DNA of 64,000 nucleotides from Silurus meridionalis (taxonomy: Eukaryota; Chordata; Actinopteri; Siluriformes; Siluridae), in assembly GCF_014805685.1 (NCBI RefSeq), contig NC_060886.1, forward strand, positions 19,512,608-19,576,607, written 5' to 3'. Below the pieces are notes generated by a model. It did not search any database. It had not been told where the DNA came from and saw only the letters and a list, made by a program, of their open reading frames with translations. Made by a program: the position numbers and the translations under genes. Shown here piece by piece: positions 36,516 to 50,620 of this stretch. Numbering within the stretch: position 1 is the first letter of the stretch; the number at the start of each line of letters is the position of its first letter.

Positions 36516-37834
36516 TGTTGTGTTTTGTAAATAAATAAATAAATAAATAAATAAATTACCCATTTTTGTATCTACAGATACCGACCCCAACCTCATTAAA
36601 CTGTCTGCACTAATCACACACAGATGTATCTCATTTTGTTGAAATGAGCAGTGTGAACTCTGAAATAGCAGCTCTCCAGGGTGGGTCTTGCAGCTTTCAT
36701 ACTCCTTATTCCTGTTTGGAGCTGGAACTGGTTTTAGGATGACTCATTTGCACACAGAGCATGACATGGAAATGGAAATGTGTATCACTGGAGCTCGAAG
36801 CTCATTAAAACTTTAAATCATTAAACGAAATTGGTGTCTCGCAGGACAGCCGCTTGGTTCTCAGAGCCACATGGGTGCAATAATTTGAAGTAATGTGTTA
36901 AAATGGCATGCATTAAATATGTTTACCTGTGTGGCCTTTTATTTAGTGAGACAGATTTGTGTACAGTATGTGAAATGGTTTGTGTTTGTATTTGCCAGAA
37001 AGATATTCGTGTCGTTTTTAATTTAACTTGAATTTCACAAATATAAAAAAAAAGAAATGTTTTCATTACTTAATGAAATGAATAATCATATGCATCATTA
37101 TTACTCTTTTCATCATCATTAGGTAAGCCATTCCATCATTGCAGCCACTCAGCGTGCCTTGTTTGTTGATGGTAATTGGGTGCGAGCGCTAGTTATGGTT
37201 TGATACAAGTGACCTTGTGTGTGCTTGCTCTGTCAGGTGTAGCTTGTAGAATTCTGCATGGAATAATGCAAATGATTATGTCAGGCTCTGTCTCGAAGCA
37301 ACAGAACAGACCTCTATTTGCATTTTGTAAATCCTGACATGTCAAATGTATTATATATGACATGCCTGTTCATAACAAAACCAAATCGGAGGTCCTCTCA
37401 CTTTTACCTTCAGTGCCTGACCATGAATAAAGCTGCTTCATTCAGTTCTTTCAGTAGTCGGTTGGCTGTAAAACCTACAGCTTTCCTGAATATGAGACAG
37501 CCAGGTGATCCTCACATTTCACAGGTGATGTTGAATTATGCATAGATGTCAGGTAGACTAATGCTATCCTATGGCTCTCATTTGGTGCTGCACAAGAGGT
37601 AGTTGTATTAAAATTTATCAATAAGGTTTTTTTAATCTCTGTCTTAATAACTCATGATCAGTTTGCTTTAGTTTGATGCATTTTGGAGATATCTTTCATC
37701 TCTAAATCTAACTTTCTCATTTTATCTGCCACTTTGTCTCCACAGTACATGCCCATTCTCCTGTGGGACAGCGATTCAGTGTCCCTAACAATGGAAATTC
37801 AATCAGGAAATGGAGGAGCTGCGATAGCTGCTCA

Positions 37835-37838
<4 letters not shown>

Positions 37839-37875
<37 letters not shown>
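37839..37875. repeat. (CT)n microsatellite
   Basis: Pure CT run of 37 bp in upstream intergenic sequence. Confidence 0.95.
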
Positions 37876-37877
<2 letters not shown>

Positions 37878-38802
37878 GGCCACAATTTGAAATACTGGTT
37901 GCAGGAAAGCTGAAAGGTCTGCGAAGAAACTGGAGGGATCATTTAATCCCTGAAAACACATGAACGGTGAGTATGTGTGCTGATAACATTAAAATCTATA
38001 GTTTCAGTTATCACTGTGTGAATCTTGAAAAAAGACGAGGACTAGTTTTGATTTGACTTAATTACTGTGGATTGTTGTGGTATTATATATGTTGCTTACT
38101 GTCCTTTGTTTTGCACAAATGAAGCAGGATCTTGAATAACACCATGTGGCACTGAAGTGATGTTTATTCAATGTCATTGTTATTGATAGTTTTATTTATT
38201 TATTTATTTATTTTCCCTCAGTGAATTTATTTTTTATGTAGCAGATTTTGCCAATGTTGAGCACGTTGGTACACAAGGAGCACAAGGAGCACATTTCTGT
38301 AATAAGCTCATACCCAATAAATTTGGTATGAGTTTAGCGAGAATCCTATTATCATTTCCTGGCACGTTAGGACTATCTTTGGAGTGACATGGCACAGCTG
38401 AGATTTGAGTTTGATACAGAAAAGGAAAAGAAAAGCCTCACTGGTTAAATTGCTGAAAATTGCAAGCGGTTGTTTTTTTTTTATACAAAAGCATCATGTA
38501 AATACGGAGAAGAGTGTGCAGAACCCATGTCCTCTCCTGCCAGGTTTAATTGAAATGCATTGGTGAGGCACTGAGTAACAGAGGGTGCAGAGATATTGTT
38601 TTAAAATCAGTGCAGCTTAGCGAAACACTATAAACGTTTATGGAAATGCAGAGCTTATATGTAGTGTGCTGCTTTCTGCACCGCTGACAGAAAAGAAGCA
38701 CATCTCTGCTTTCTGCACAAACAACACATAACTAAACTGTTTTATCCCAGGATTTTTTTTGAATAAGAAACAACCAGGTCACTTACTATCATTACTCATG
38801 TG

Positions 38803-38870
38803 GTGTACATTTACATTTCACTTGATACCATTTGGCAGACACATTTATCTAGAGTGCTTTAAAGTCTCCA
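38803..38870 (-). repeat. SINE tail fragment
   Basis: TACATTTACATTTCACTTGA, CATTTGGCAGACACATTTATCTAGAG is the reverse complement of the SINE tail seen at 36340-36395. Only the tail is present. Confidence 0.45.
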
Positions 38871-40617
38871 TCAAAAATAATCCATGATAGTACGAATCCA
38901 TCAGCATCTAAAAATACTCTTCAGCTAAAAGCATGCTAGAGAGGAAATCTCTAACCAAATGGTCCAAGGCTAAGGTTTTTTTTTAAATTAATGATCACCA
39001 AGTAATTGGTAAAGCTGTAGCTGGGATATAAATATTATTGTTTTATTTTTAGCATCTTGTTCCTTGAGAAGAGAGAAAGTCTTAATTAAAGATACAGTCA
39101 ACATGCATTAATTATGCATTGATGTTTAACAGTGTCACAAGAGCTGCTCGGGTATTGCATTGCCATTGTGACGGTAAAAAAGTTTCATTTATTTATGTTG
39201 TTCTCTCAAATAAGAATGTCAGAAAGAGTGTGATAAATATGGAAAGATGAAAAAGACAAAAGTCCTTTGTTTTCCGGGGAATGATGCAGCTACAAAAGTG
39301 CTGCCTATTTTTTTTTATGTATATTTGAAACCTACTCAGATCTGAAAGTCATTTTTGTCATGGGTTTTTTGTTAAAAAAATAAATAAAATATTTAAATGC
39401 TACAGCTGACAACTTATTTCTTTTTGCTGTTAGGGAAAAGTAAGTGAATAGTAAGTGACATTATTCCTGATTTATTTAATGTGCATAGAAGATGGATTTT
39501 GTGTCTGTTAAGGCTTTTTTCTCTTTTTTGGAAGCCAACTGTGATCTGAATCCAAGAGCTTCATTTTGTAAAGTGTAACAGTAACAGTGAGACGAAATGC
39601 TGTTAGAAGAGGGATGAAATTAGCCATATCTATGCGAAAGTCACAAATAAGCACAGTGAGTCTTTCACTGTGGGATATCACGGCATCTTCATGCCTTTGT
39701 TTTTTGATAGGCGCAATCAAAGGTTCTTACAGAGGCAATAAAAGAGCCGTTCTATATGACTTTAAAAGGGTTATACAGTATATTCCATTACCTTAATGAT
39801 AAAGTTAAATTGTGTGTCGGATTGAATCTAGTAGATTTTACAAACAATTGCAGCAAGTTTAGACTTCAGAATATTTTGCCTTTTTATCAGAAAGAGATTG
39901 AATGCTCAGGATCCCACAGGCATTCTTGGCCAGGGGTAAAACAAACAAAGCTGGTCATGATTTCTTGGTGAGTGCAAATTTTCTGCTCAGTTTTGTTCAG
40001 GACTTCTATTCATCTTTCTTGTAAATACTGTTAATGCAGTACTAAAGAACTCTGGTCTACTAATTGACTTTTGTCAAGGCTTTTTTAATAAAATGCCACA
40101 ATGTGTGACTGCACACTAACTCATTGTACATGTGCAGTACAGTAGTCTTCACTAATTATTTAGGCACAACTTCAGCGAGGGCAGACTGCTAATGAAGCAT
40201 TACAGTGCGGCCGTACTGTTGATCCACTAAATACACTAGGATATAAAACATTCTTAGTAGCAAACCTAATTAGATGAAAACTGTTTTTCAAGCCCCTGAA
40301 TCTATATCCATCACCTCTAAGATCGTTGATGCATCAAAAGAAGCAGTCGTGCAGACTAAAATGTACCAGAACTGATTATATTCCACAACATAACATTTCC
40401 TGTTGGACATTTGGATGTATCACTTGCCTAAACAATTTCAGAGATAAGCAGTTTGACCATGGGCAATGCAAAGTGAGATCCTATGCTCAGTTAACTGTTT
40501 CTATGGAGTTTTGCATGCATTTCTCATGTTTGTATGAGTTTCCTGAGGCAGTTCACTTGACTTCCAAAGAGTAGATGGATGTTGTTCATTAAATGTCAAT
40601 GTGCATAATATCATGTG

Positions 40618-40742
40618 ATGGACTGGAATTACATCTAGGGTGTATTCACACCTCACAGCATGTGTTCCTGAGATAGGCTCCAGAGCCACTATAACCCTGA
40701 TCAAGATAAGGCAAATACTACAATAAATTAATGAATGAATAC
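40618..40742 (+). repeat. degraded SINE-like repeat with (GAAT)n end
   Basis: TGGACTGGAATTACATCTAG, GGGTGTATTCACACC, GAGATAGGCTCCAGAGCC and ACCCTGATCAAGATAAGGCA, ending AATTAATGAATGAATA. This resembles the fish repeat whose core reads GGGATAGGCTCCAG and ends in GAAT repeats. Confidence 0.5.
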
Positions 40743-41041
40743 ATTTGTTAGATTCATTAGGATTCCTGCATAATTATGATTTGATATTTAATATTTTCAA
40801 GAGTCTTTATAATAAATACCGCATTATATTACATGGAAAGAAAAAATTGCATAGTTCCCACCCACTCACTGAATTAATTGGAAAAAGTGATTTAAGTCAC
40901 CATGCGGTAATTTTGTTACATTTAGTGATGGCTCATGTCTAATTTGCTTAACTTTCAGATTACATTCTTTGACCCAAAGCCCAGTCATTTGCTTATTAAT
41001 GAATCTTAATGGAGCTGATCCTTCACACGTTTCTCTGTCTC

Positions 41042-41045
<4 letters not shown>

Positions 41046-41086
<41 letters not shown>
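41046..41086. repeat. (CT)n microsatellite
   Basis: Pure CT run of about 41 bp. Confidence 0.95.
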
Positions 41087-41090
<4 letters not shown>

Positions 41091-44039
41091 TGTTTGTGAA
41101 GCACACTCCATCTACCCCTCTGTTTCTCTAAAGATTGATTTTTGTTCCCTGTGTTGTGGCAAGGTGACCATAGAAAAATTAATGGATAGACAAGCCTTGA
41201 TGGTAATTACACAGGAGAAAATGTTGCTGTGCCAAACAAATGTATGACATTGCCTTAGCGGTGCTTTTGCTGTCAATCAAAAATGCTCAGTAGACTCAAT
41301 AACTGTAATTTTTTTTCCATTGATTTGTGTGTCAACATGGCTTTCTGAAGCCTGAACAGAATTTAACATGAATTGAGGACAATGTGCTACAGGGTCACAA
41401 CGCAAAATTCATCAGTCTTTATTATCTGCCTTCTTGTCTTGTCCTGTTATTATTTGAGATTAATTACAAATTTGCGAGACTAAGCATAAAGATAGGTTAA
41501 AGCCGTGCCTCAAATTGATGGACTCCATAGAAAGAAGAAGAAATGTGCACTCATATGCAGTGTGTTTTAATGAAGACAAATGCTGAGTATGAGTTAATAT
41601 GTGAAAGAGAAGATTGATGAGAGGGATGCTGTGTTTGTAAGGGATTGAGAGAAAAAAGCACGAACAGTGACGCCATTTTCAGCTGTGGCTTGCTGAGGAA
41701 CAAATCATCTCATTAAATCATCTCATCTCATTACTTGCAAATGAAAAGGAAGTATTATGATTCTGGAATGATTTGAAGCCTAATGAAGAGTTAGTAAGTT
41801 TACAGTTTCAGACAGAGTTTGTATAATGTGACAGCAATGTAGACAAGTGTAGCTTGGGTATGGCTGACACTTCGGTTTCCCGGGCATGAGGAAATATATT
41901 GACACGCAACCCCTTCACCACAGGGGAGCAGGGGAAACAAACTGTTCTGTACTATTTTATCATTTCTATACCTATACAAAATATCATTAATTTCATTTAT
42001 TCATCAGTTAGCTTCAGTAATCATTTTATGTGTGTCTGGCCATAGTAACATACAGTATGTTAACTACACTGTATGTATTAACATATATACAAGGTGTTAT
42101 AAAGTATGCAAATGATTAACTGGGAACAGAAATCTTTTCATTTCAAATATATTTCTGTTATAAGTTGAATTTGAATTTGAATTAGAATTAGACCTCAGAT
42201 TTCGGTGCATCATATCATGTCAAAAACAAGAAAAATCAATTACATGAAGCAATATGGATGTTGCTGGCTATATTTCCAGCATGCTTGGGATAATTAGTAT
42301 TTTATAAAATATGGATAGATGTAAAACAACAATTATGAAAATCTTCAAGAAACCACTCCATATCAGATAAATCTATGTGTAAACAGGGCTCAGTTATTTG
42401 ATTTGATTTTGTCTTCATTTCCCCAGAGAAAAAAAAAAATACAAAAACAAACATAAAGGATGAATCACATATATTAAAAACGATTATTTTTGATAAATCT
42501 TAGTCACATGTAGGTGAACATTCTCAGTGTGATATCAAAGGTCTTATTTCTGCATCTGGCTGTCATCACAGGCCTTTGATATACAATGAATTGCTGGAGC
42601 TTCTAGATTCTCCCATGTGTGGTCGGTTTGTGATGGCTTTGCTTGTATAGATGCAGAGATGCTTTGATCTGAATATTTTCATGCCATCTCACATCATCAG
42701 CATTCCCCCAACACTTTTTGCAAATTTTGCAAGCTAGCAACCATATGGCCTTGTGTTGAAATGTAGGTCATCCTGGTCCTTGTCCTGCTCTTTTGTCACT
42801 TGAGACAGTTATATTTAGCTTCTCTTTTGGAGATTTTGAGTGCTGCGATTGGGTGTCAGGACTGACTGTCTCATAGGGTGAGCAGGGGCTAAATATACAT
42901 CCTGTTACCATGAATGTCATGTTATGCGCATCTTAACATACCCAGAGTCTCCCAGGCCTCATCTGCAGTAAATGTGTGAAATGCTGTCACTCTACTCTTT
43001 CACCTGCTTTTCCATTTTTTAAGTGATTTCTGCAAAGCCAGCAGCAGTCCAGATTTATGCAATGTTAAGCCCTGTGAAAAAATGATTCTGACGCCAATTT
43101 GTTTTGGATATTTGCAGTGACTGTGTTGTTTTGTTTCTTATCTTCACACCTTCATATGAGAGTTTCTCCGTTTCTCCATTTTCAAAGTATCTAGAGCAGC
43201 ACCTAACAGAAAAGTGATTTCTCCAGAGAATTTTCTGGGCTCAACAGGGGATGAGGGGAAGATCATTATTTTTCTTGAGTGCCGAGTGCACGAGAAAGAC
43301 AGCTGTGTTTGTGTGTCTATGTGTGTGAGAGAGAATGAGAGAGTTATTCGTTGTGGGGGCAGTCTTCTCAGGATGTTGGCATGCTTGACTGTGGGTTTTT
43401 AGTCAGTGCCTGCTGATGTAACCCCTCTAAACTCAGCTCAGAGTGAATATTTTTCTAAACAAATGTTTCCAGCATACTTTTGCTAATTCGCATCCTCAAC
43501 GCTCGTTAAGTCCTGCTGAGATTTAACAGATAATGTTCTACTTCAGCAGGGATCTCTATTTCTATATTTAAAATGAGAAATGCAGAAAAGTTTAGGCCTC
43601 CAAACTGCATGTGCTTTGGTTAAATATAAATGTGAAAATCTATATTTAATTTTTATTGATGGTATCCTTCATGCTAAGAGATAAATATGGGCAGATCAGC
43701 ACTGTATGCCCAAATCAAATCTCTATCCATGAGCTTTATTTAATGTTTACTCCTATATTGTAGCTGAAAGCCCAAAAAAATTAGAGAAGGGAGAGAAAAA
43801 CCGATTAACTTGTACTGCCTTTCATCTTGAGCCCCGTCCACACATGTGGTCTTGCACTTTAAATTAATTATCATTTTTCTACCTTATTCCCATTGCTCCT
43901 ATTCAGAATGTCTCTACCAACTCACAAGGCAGTCTTCACATAGCAATAACATGGCCTTAGTAAATCCACAGAGAATTTTCATGTACCTTTTCATTGGGTT
44001 TGCAAAGAATCCTGTGTGATTCTTTCGGCACTTGTGTTT

Positions 44040-44041
<2 letters not shown>

Positions 44042-44095
<54 letters not shown>
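44042..44095. repeat. (TG)n microsatellite
   Basis: Pure TG run of about 54 bp. Confidence 0.95.
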
Positions 44096-44098
<3 letters not shown>

Positions 44099-44527
44099 GG
44101 TGTGTGAAGACAGAGGGAGGAAGTGGAGGTGGATGGAGGGCACAAGATGCCACTACATCAATTATGTAGCAAAAAAGACTGCATCTTCTGGCAGAAGTCC
44201 AGAACAGTCTGCCAAAACAATACTCTGGAAGTAATAAACAGTAAAAAGTGTGAATATTTTGGAGGAAAACTATACTATACTCCTTTTTAAAGTCAATTAA
44301 GCAGCTCCTCATAGAGCTATGAACAGCCAGATATTGTCCATTGTCAAATGTCTACACTGCACCATCATTTGGTACAAATTGTTGATAAAGCCTCAATTAG
44401 CACAAGGTTCTTGTTGCTTAAAGCCTGTAAAATTAATCAGTACCCTTTACTTGGGCAAATGTGTAGACGTTATAGTGCCTGACAAAGAGCACATATAAAA
44501 GCAAGGACTTTTCATAAATTAGGTCTG

Positions 44528-44540
44528 GTTGCCATAGCAA
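44528..44540. promoter_or_regulatory. RFX-type X-box
   Basis: GTTGCCATAGCAA, identical to the 23608 copy, about 14.5 kb upstream of the predicted csrnp3 promoter. Both copies are preceded by TGG or TTG and followed by GA-rich sequence. Confidence 0.45.
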
Positions 44541-44947
44541 AGAGAAATGAGAGAGAGAGGTTGTGCATGGGAGAAGGAGAGAGAGAGAGAGAGAATGTGT
44601 GAGAGAATGAGCATGAGCATGTTTTTGAGTGACTGAGTGAAAGTGGCTGTAATGGGAATTGTGAAGGTCATTTCTGCAGCTTGCATCAGACTAAAGCATT
44701 AACAGTAATTATGCCCCCTCACATGCTCTCTATTTCTCCCTTTTTTCTTTCTTCTCTCTCTCAGCCATTCTCTTTGACTTTCAAACATTGCTACATAGTA
44801 ACCACTTAGTATGTCTCTCTCTCTCACACACTTTGCTTCAAGAAACGAACTGAACCAGCACTGACCTCCAGCGTAAGTGTGTGGGTGTTCAGAAATGATG
44901 CCTTCACCCACACCAGATTTAACACCAAATGGTTGATCGGACATGCG

Positions 44948-44952
44948 CACAC

Positions 44953-45005
<53 letters not shown>
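44948..45005. repeat. (CA)n microsatellite
   Basis: CA run with one CGCA interruption near its left end. Confidence 0.95.
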
Positions 45006-45006
<1 letters not shown>

Positions 45007-48000
45007 CTGAAGATGATTGGCTCTGACTTTGTAAAGGGAGGATGCATGATGATGATGGCAGCAGAGAGGAGATTTGCATTGATTAGGTCTCAGCACAGAT
45101 AGAAAGAGAAAAGAGTGTTGAGCAGTAAAAATAGGCTTTAGAGATTCTGCAGTGGCTGCAAGTGTTTGTGCGCATTTGCATATCTGTACGCAGGATTTTC
45201 ACTTCAGACATAATACACCACTGTGTCCTGCCAGTGTTTGCCCTTCATGTTTGGATGCTTGGCACTTGGCTACTGAGGTTCCAAAAGGGGCTGGCTTGCA
45301 CTTTTATGTACATCCTTTTTTGGAAAATCACAAGGATATGAATATGATATGGTATTTCTTAAGCTAGAGTTCTACTTGTAGTCCTGAGATTTACATTTTC
45401 ATCTGTGTGTGGCCAGAATTTTATTGTGCCATTATTAAAGTCCAACAGTTCATTCACACAGAGCATCTGGAAATCAGGCTTCTTAACCCAGTTCTCCTTC
45501 TCAGTGCTAACACTCTTTCATTCCTGGATTACCATGTACTTAATATTTTCTCTATATATTTTCAGGTCTCTATTCATTTATCCACAAGCTTGTTAAGCTG
45601 TCTAATATGTGTGTGATCCTAACCAGCTGAGATGTCTGTGCATGTTCTCTTCATGACCACTTTGTGGTTTCCTCCATGTCTTCACTGTTCTATAAATTCC
45701 CAGTATATTGCAAGTGGGTGATCTGCGTGTAGATGAAGACTCGCTGCAACCTTGAACAGGATAAAGAGATTACTAAATATGATAGGATGTGAGATTTTCC
45801 ACTTTTATATGTTAAACAAAATAAAATTATTGTTATAATATACTCTGACCCCAAGATTTTATTCTGAACACAGCAACCAGAAAAGAAACAGTAAAAAAAA
45901 AAAATGGTGAAATTTGTCTGTGGCCTACTGTCACTTCTCTTACCTCCTTTTCAGTTTAACTGAAAACAAAGCTGTGTCTCCTCTAAACAGACTGAGGAGC
46001 CTGGACCAGCCTGTGCTGTTTAGTCAGCCTACAGCTATAGAGCTGCGTGGGCTGCACGTGATTGGCTTCTCAGTGTTCCCAGGATACTGCAAGCATCAAA
46101 GGTGCCAAAGAATTCCAGATGAAGCCCTGCAGCCAGCAAATCATATCATCTCATAATGAATAGAAAGAGAAAAAAGCTTTATGTCTGACAAATATAACCA
46201 GCTTGTCTCAAGACTGACTAAGAGAGCAAGTGTTTCTGTAGCATGAGCACAGTGTAGAGAGCCATGGATAGAAACAATAATGGATGAAAGACAGTGAAAA
46301 AAAGAACTTGCATTTCAGATTGGTCTTGACCACTTGACACTTAATAGGTACAGAAATAGAAAATAAAGTGTACGTGAATACACCCAAATGCTTGTCCACA
46401 TGATGAAGATTGATATAAACATCTTGTCTCTCCACTATAATTTTTTTTGTGGGCTTTGATGTTGAGCCTGTGATTCATGCTGAATACAGAGTAAGAGCTT
46501 TGGCTGTTCTTTAACAACACATTTACTTCTCTCTCAATAAACAAGAGTAATAAAAAAGAGGGCTCCAGTTCTACAGTCAATCATCATGTGCCAGGAAGCT
46601 TTTTTACAACAAAAGACCTACAAAGGAAAATTTAGACCTCCTCTATGTGATTTTTCACAGAGTTGACTCAGCAATTTTACATCCTTGAAATTGTATTTAG
46701 TTTATCTAATGCAGTTCTGCTTGAATAATCCAAAAATGCTTTAGTGTTCCAGATTAACTTCAAAATGCCAGGAGCATGTCTGACTTCCTTGGACCCTCTA
46801 AGCAAAGCTGAGAGGAAGAGATCTTCAGAGCATCAGACCTAAATCTCCCCGGTATTTAGCGGCATTACAGTCCAACACTTTTCACAAAGTGAAAATCTCA
46901 ATCTCAATCTCTCCTGCTGATCCATCTGCTCTAAGCTGAGCAACAACTGTTTACAACAATAATCACTAACACCAAGAAGCTTACAGCCTCATAGTCCTCA
47001 TAGTCCAAACATTCAATGTTTTTTTGGGGGGGAATTGGTGCATTAGAGTTTCATTAAAAGTGTAAAAGAGTTCCAGAGTGGTACATCAGAAAAGCATTTA
47101 AAGCATTTAGATAATCAACAGGAGATAGCAAATACAAATTCCAAAGATACTGCAGCCATTCATGCTGGAATTCAGCTGTTCTTTCTGGGTGAGAAGGATG
47201 GTATTGTTTGTTCCCCTAATAATCAGAGGAGCAGTAACCAATCTGTGAGATCATTTATGCCATTTATTATGAGTAGTTGGTCAAAAGTCTAGGAAGAAGT
47301 ACGCAGTTTGCTAGCTGTCATATGATGGGGAGTGCAAGATATGACGAGAATTAGTAAATTACTAAACTAGAAGAAAATCAGTGCAAAATAAATGTTAAAT
47401 ATTTTTTTATATTTAGTCAGCTTTAGAAATACTGGTACCCATTAATTGGTAAAAAATCTAGTCACAAAAGAAGTTACACACCGTTATTCACATTTTCTTT
47501 GAAACTTTCTTTTTAAGAGTATTTTTTTATGTCCTCCCTGAAAAAAATCTATTCACAAGGTGAACGCTTGCAAAATTTCTTTGTAGTCCATCAGCATGAG
47601 GCACAAAAATTCACTTTCAACACTAAAGTCATGCAAAAAACACATAGGCACAAATAATCAGGTTCTGACCCCAGAAAATTGGCCACATCCAAAAAGTCAA
47701 ATATAAAACTTGTAATAATTTTAACAGCAAAAAATCGTTTAATTGTATTGCAAAAAAATTGCAAGGAAAAAAAAAAACACTTTAAAATCATTTGCTTATG
47801 TAGTTTTGTGAACAGTTTGGGGAAAAGCCAGAAACAGAGAAATTCCCATATACAGTTTTCTTGTATGAATTATTTACGTTTTTATAAAACGTAATTATGA
47901 ATTACGTTATTATAAAATCATAATAATTATTCAAATGTTTGGTATGAAATTAACATAAAAAAACACATCTGCATATACACAATTTTCCAAAATACATATA

Positions 48001-49124
48001 TTGAAAAAAGAAAAATTGTCATTGTTTTATTATCTGCCACATTGTCAAATGCCTGATAACAAGCTCAATACATGGATTAACATAGCAGGGAGGGATCTAT
48101 ATTATTTGTTACATTCTTGCTAATTTCCTGCCCAATCATTTAACTTAACTTCACCCTTGAAATCTTTTTTGTTGAAAAATATTTTGCCATTTAGGGCAAG
48201 ATTTGCCTGGCAAATTTTTTTGTGTATAACAGAGGTTTCTGCAGGAAATAAAATTTACATTAAACATTTGGCAGAAAGAAGATGACAAGTTCCCTGCTGT
48301 CAGTGTATTGAGTCGGAGACAGATGCAAGTGGAGATTAACATTTAATAGGTGAAGCTTATAAAAGCAAAATATAGAACATACATGAAAAATGAAACACAA
48401 AACAAAGCTGACAAAAGCTAGACAACGGGGTGCTGCTAAAGAAAGAACTTAAAAATGTGATTATTAGACTAGGCCTGATTGGATACATATTTTTATATGT
48501 TCAATGTTCAAACAGACAAAGAAAGCCCCATAGTTAATCAATAAACTATTAGATGTCACCCCCTTTATAAACTTCATTAGCTGTTTGGAAGAATTGCACA
48601 AAAATCGGCAAAGGAACTTTATGGTCAAATATATCACTGGCAGCTTAACCAAGAAAAAGATCTGCATCGAAGAAAATGCACCTGATACCAGTGCAAATAT
48701 AGTGCTTTGGATTTTTTTGCATGGCTTTTCATCCAGGAGCTTTTGTGAAGATTTGTATACTCATGAATTGTGCAAAAGCCCACAGTTTTCAGTATAAAGG
48801 TTAAGATGAGCATAGACTGATTTCATTAAAATTCCAGCATGAACACAATGTCAATGTTTTACATTGCCAAATTGTGATTTTAAGGTTGCTCCAGCTGTTA
48901 CATTTCAAAATAGTAATAATTATGAGCTCATTATATCACTCATGGCTTGTGGAATGTATGCTATGTACCTGTATTCATTTTCATTAAGGTTGGCAATAAT
49001 TTTGAATTTGCTATAAATTTCATCACACATCACACTGATGTTCATATTCAGTGTGGCTCTATATAGGAAAACAAAAAAACCCAGCGAAATTCTTTTCTTC
49101 TTTTCTCTTTTTTTCTAGCTTGTT

Positions 49125-49262
49125 AGGAAGCTGGGATCAGAGTACAGGGTCAGACATAAAACAGCCCCTGGAGCAGAGACAGTTGCTCAAGGGCAAAACC
49201 ATGGCAGCTTTTAAGTGCTAGGGCTCAAAATCTCGACCTTATGATTAGCAGCATATGATCAT
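49125..49262 (-). repeat. SINE-like fragment
   Basis: GCTGGGATCAGAGTACAGGG, CAGCCCCTGGAGCAGAGACA, CTCAAGGGCAAAACCATGGC and CTAGGGCTCAAAATCTCGAC resemble a repeat frequent in otophysan genomes. In the minus orientation the TTGAGCCC word corresponds to a degenerate B box. Confidence 0.5.
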
Positions 49263-50620
49263 ATCAAAATATCACGCAGTATTAATTTGTATTTAGACTA
49301 TACTGAATATGTCCATAGTATAAAATGACCAGTGTCTGATTTATTTTTCAGCACTGGAAAAAATCCTTTGCTAAATATATCACACACACTAAGAAACACA
49401 CCTTGATCCCAGCACAAAATCCCAGCTCCATAGCCCTGCTGGTTTAAAAAGAAAGATCAGAGCCTCAGCCTGAAGGACCACTACTGTTCAATGAGAGGCT
49501 GAGAGGACTTTAGGCTAGCATGTGCTTTTCCGTTTGTTGTACTGGAAAAGGTTGTGCACTTCACAGTGATTTTCAGAACTGTTGTTAACACATAAGTAGA
49601 ATTTTCCACAAGGGGAGATGAAGAGAGTGGGAGGGGGAGATCAGATATAATGACAGATTATCATTAGAGCCAGGGGGAGATCATTCCTGAAAGATCCACT
49701 GTAAATTATCTGTTGTTCTCACTTTTGTCATGGCAATTTTTTTTTGGTCATGATTTTTCAGAAAACAAAGCCAACCCAAATGAGACTTGACTGCACTGGT
49801 GATTAGGAAGGGTTTTACTCTTCCCACCACTGTCTACACACAATTCCTCTAGTGCCAGCATCAGGGGAGTATTTGATTTGCAAATAGATTTTAGAGACAA
49901 AAGTGAAGTTTGTTTTTGAAGACTGGAGGCCTGATCAGTCAGTGTGCTCAAGATGACTTTTTAGCATTTTAGCTTACTGGCTTCCTGAGGATAGAGATGG
50001 CTTTTAAAAACACGGTCATGCTGGTTTTCAAGGTTGCTATAGCAGCAGCCTAGCAAAAATGACAGTGGTTTGATGATTTCAGATGAAAGACACAATTTAG
50101 TGCTATTACAGTACATTAAACCTGGGGCCATCTTGGTGAATCCAAAAAGGGCTGTTTTTCCAGATAATTTCATTTTCTGTTCATCCCACCTTACAAGATA
50201 GGCTTTTAAAGGGAATGTGTGAGAAGGGGGGTAGGTGGGGCGAAAGGGAGAATCACAGATAGTCTTTGAGATAAGACAGGAGAATGAAATCTATATACAA
50301 TAACAGCATACAATAGATCATCTCTTTTTTTCAAAAGTTAACATTAAAACAAACAAAACAACTATGCAGACTCGATACGTACTTACTTTTCTTATTTCTT
50401 CAGTTGATACTTCTGGTATACCTCCTCATCTGGAGTGTCAATGGAGATAAAATCAAAGATAAATATTGCACATTTTGGTTACTGACAAAATCCAAAGATG
50501 CCACTAGCTATGCTTGTATTTTTGTACCTTTCTGTGGCATTTTCTGTGGTTCTAATCCTTAGAATATAAACAAACACCAGCCTATTTTAATCCATTATGA
50601 CTATGACCAAACAGTTATAC

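Larger units (their letters stand above)
34778..37838. other. intergenic, upstream of csrnp3
   Basis: AT-rich unique sequence apart from the SINE fragments at 36.24-36.5 kb and an (AATA)n patch at 36530-36557. The 36700-36900 and 37120-37320 parts are less repetitive and more balanced in base composition. No exon recognised. Confidence 0.5.
37876..44041. other. intergenic, no gene recognised
   Basis: Unique AT-rich sequence with two SINE fragments (38803, 40618), a CT run (41046) and an (ATTT)n patch near 38193-38215. All open frames are short and lack family resemblance. Confidence 0.5.
44096..50620. other. intergenic, no gene recognised
   Basis: Holds the X-box at 44528, GA-rich words (44575-44600), the CA run at 44948 and the SINE fragment at 49125. 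The rest is unique; 46700-46980 is relatively GC-balanced. No exon with good splice context and coding signal was found. Confidence 0.5.

Noticed and set aside
37683..37963. Possible exon ending in CT repeat and followed by GTGAGTATG
   Set aside because: A donor-like site exists near 37968, but the frame has no known domain, includes microsatellite codons and has no partner exon.
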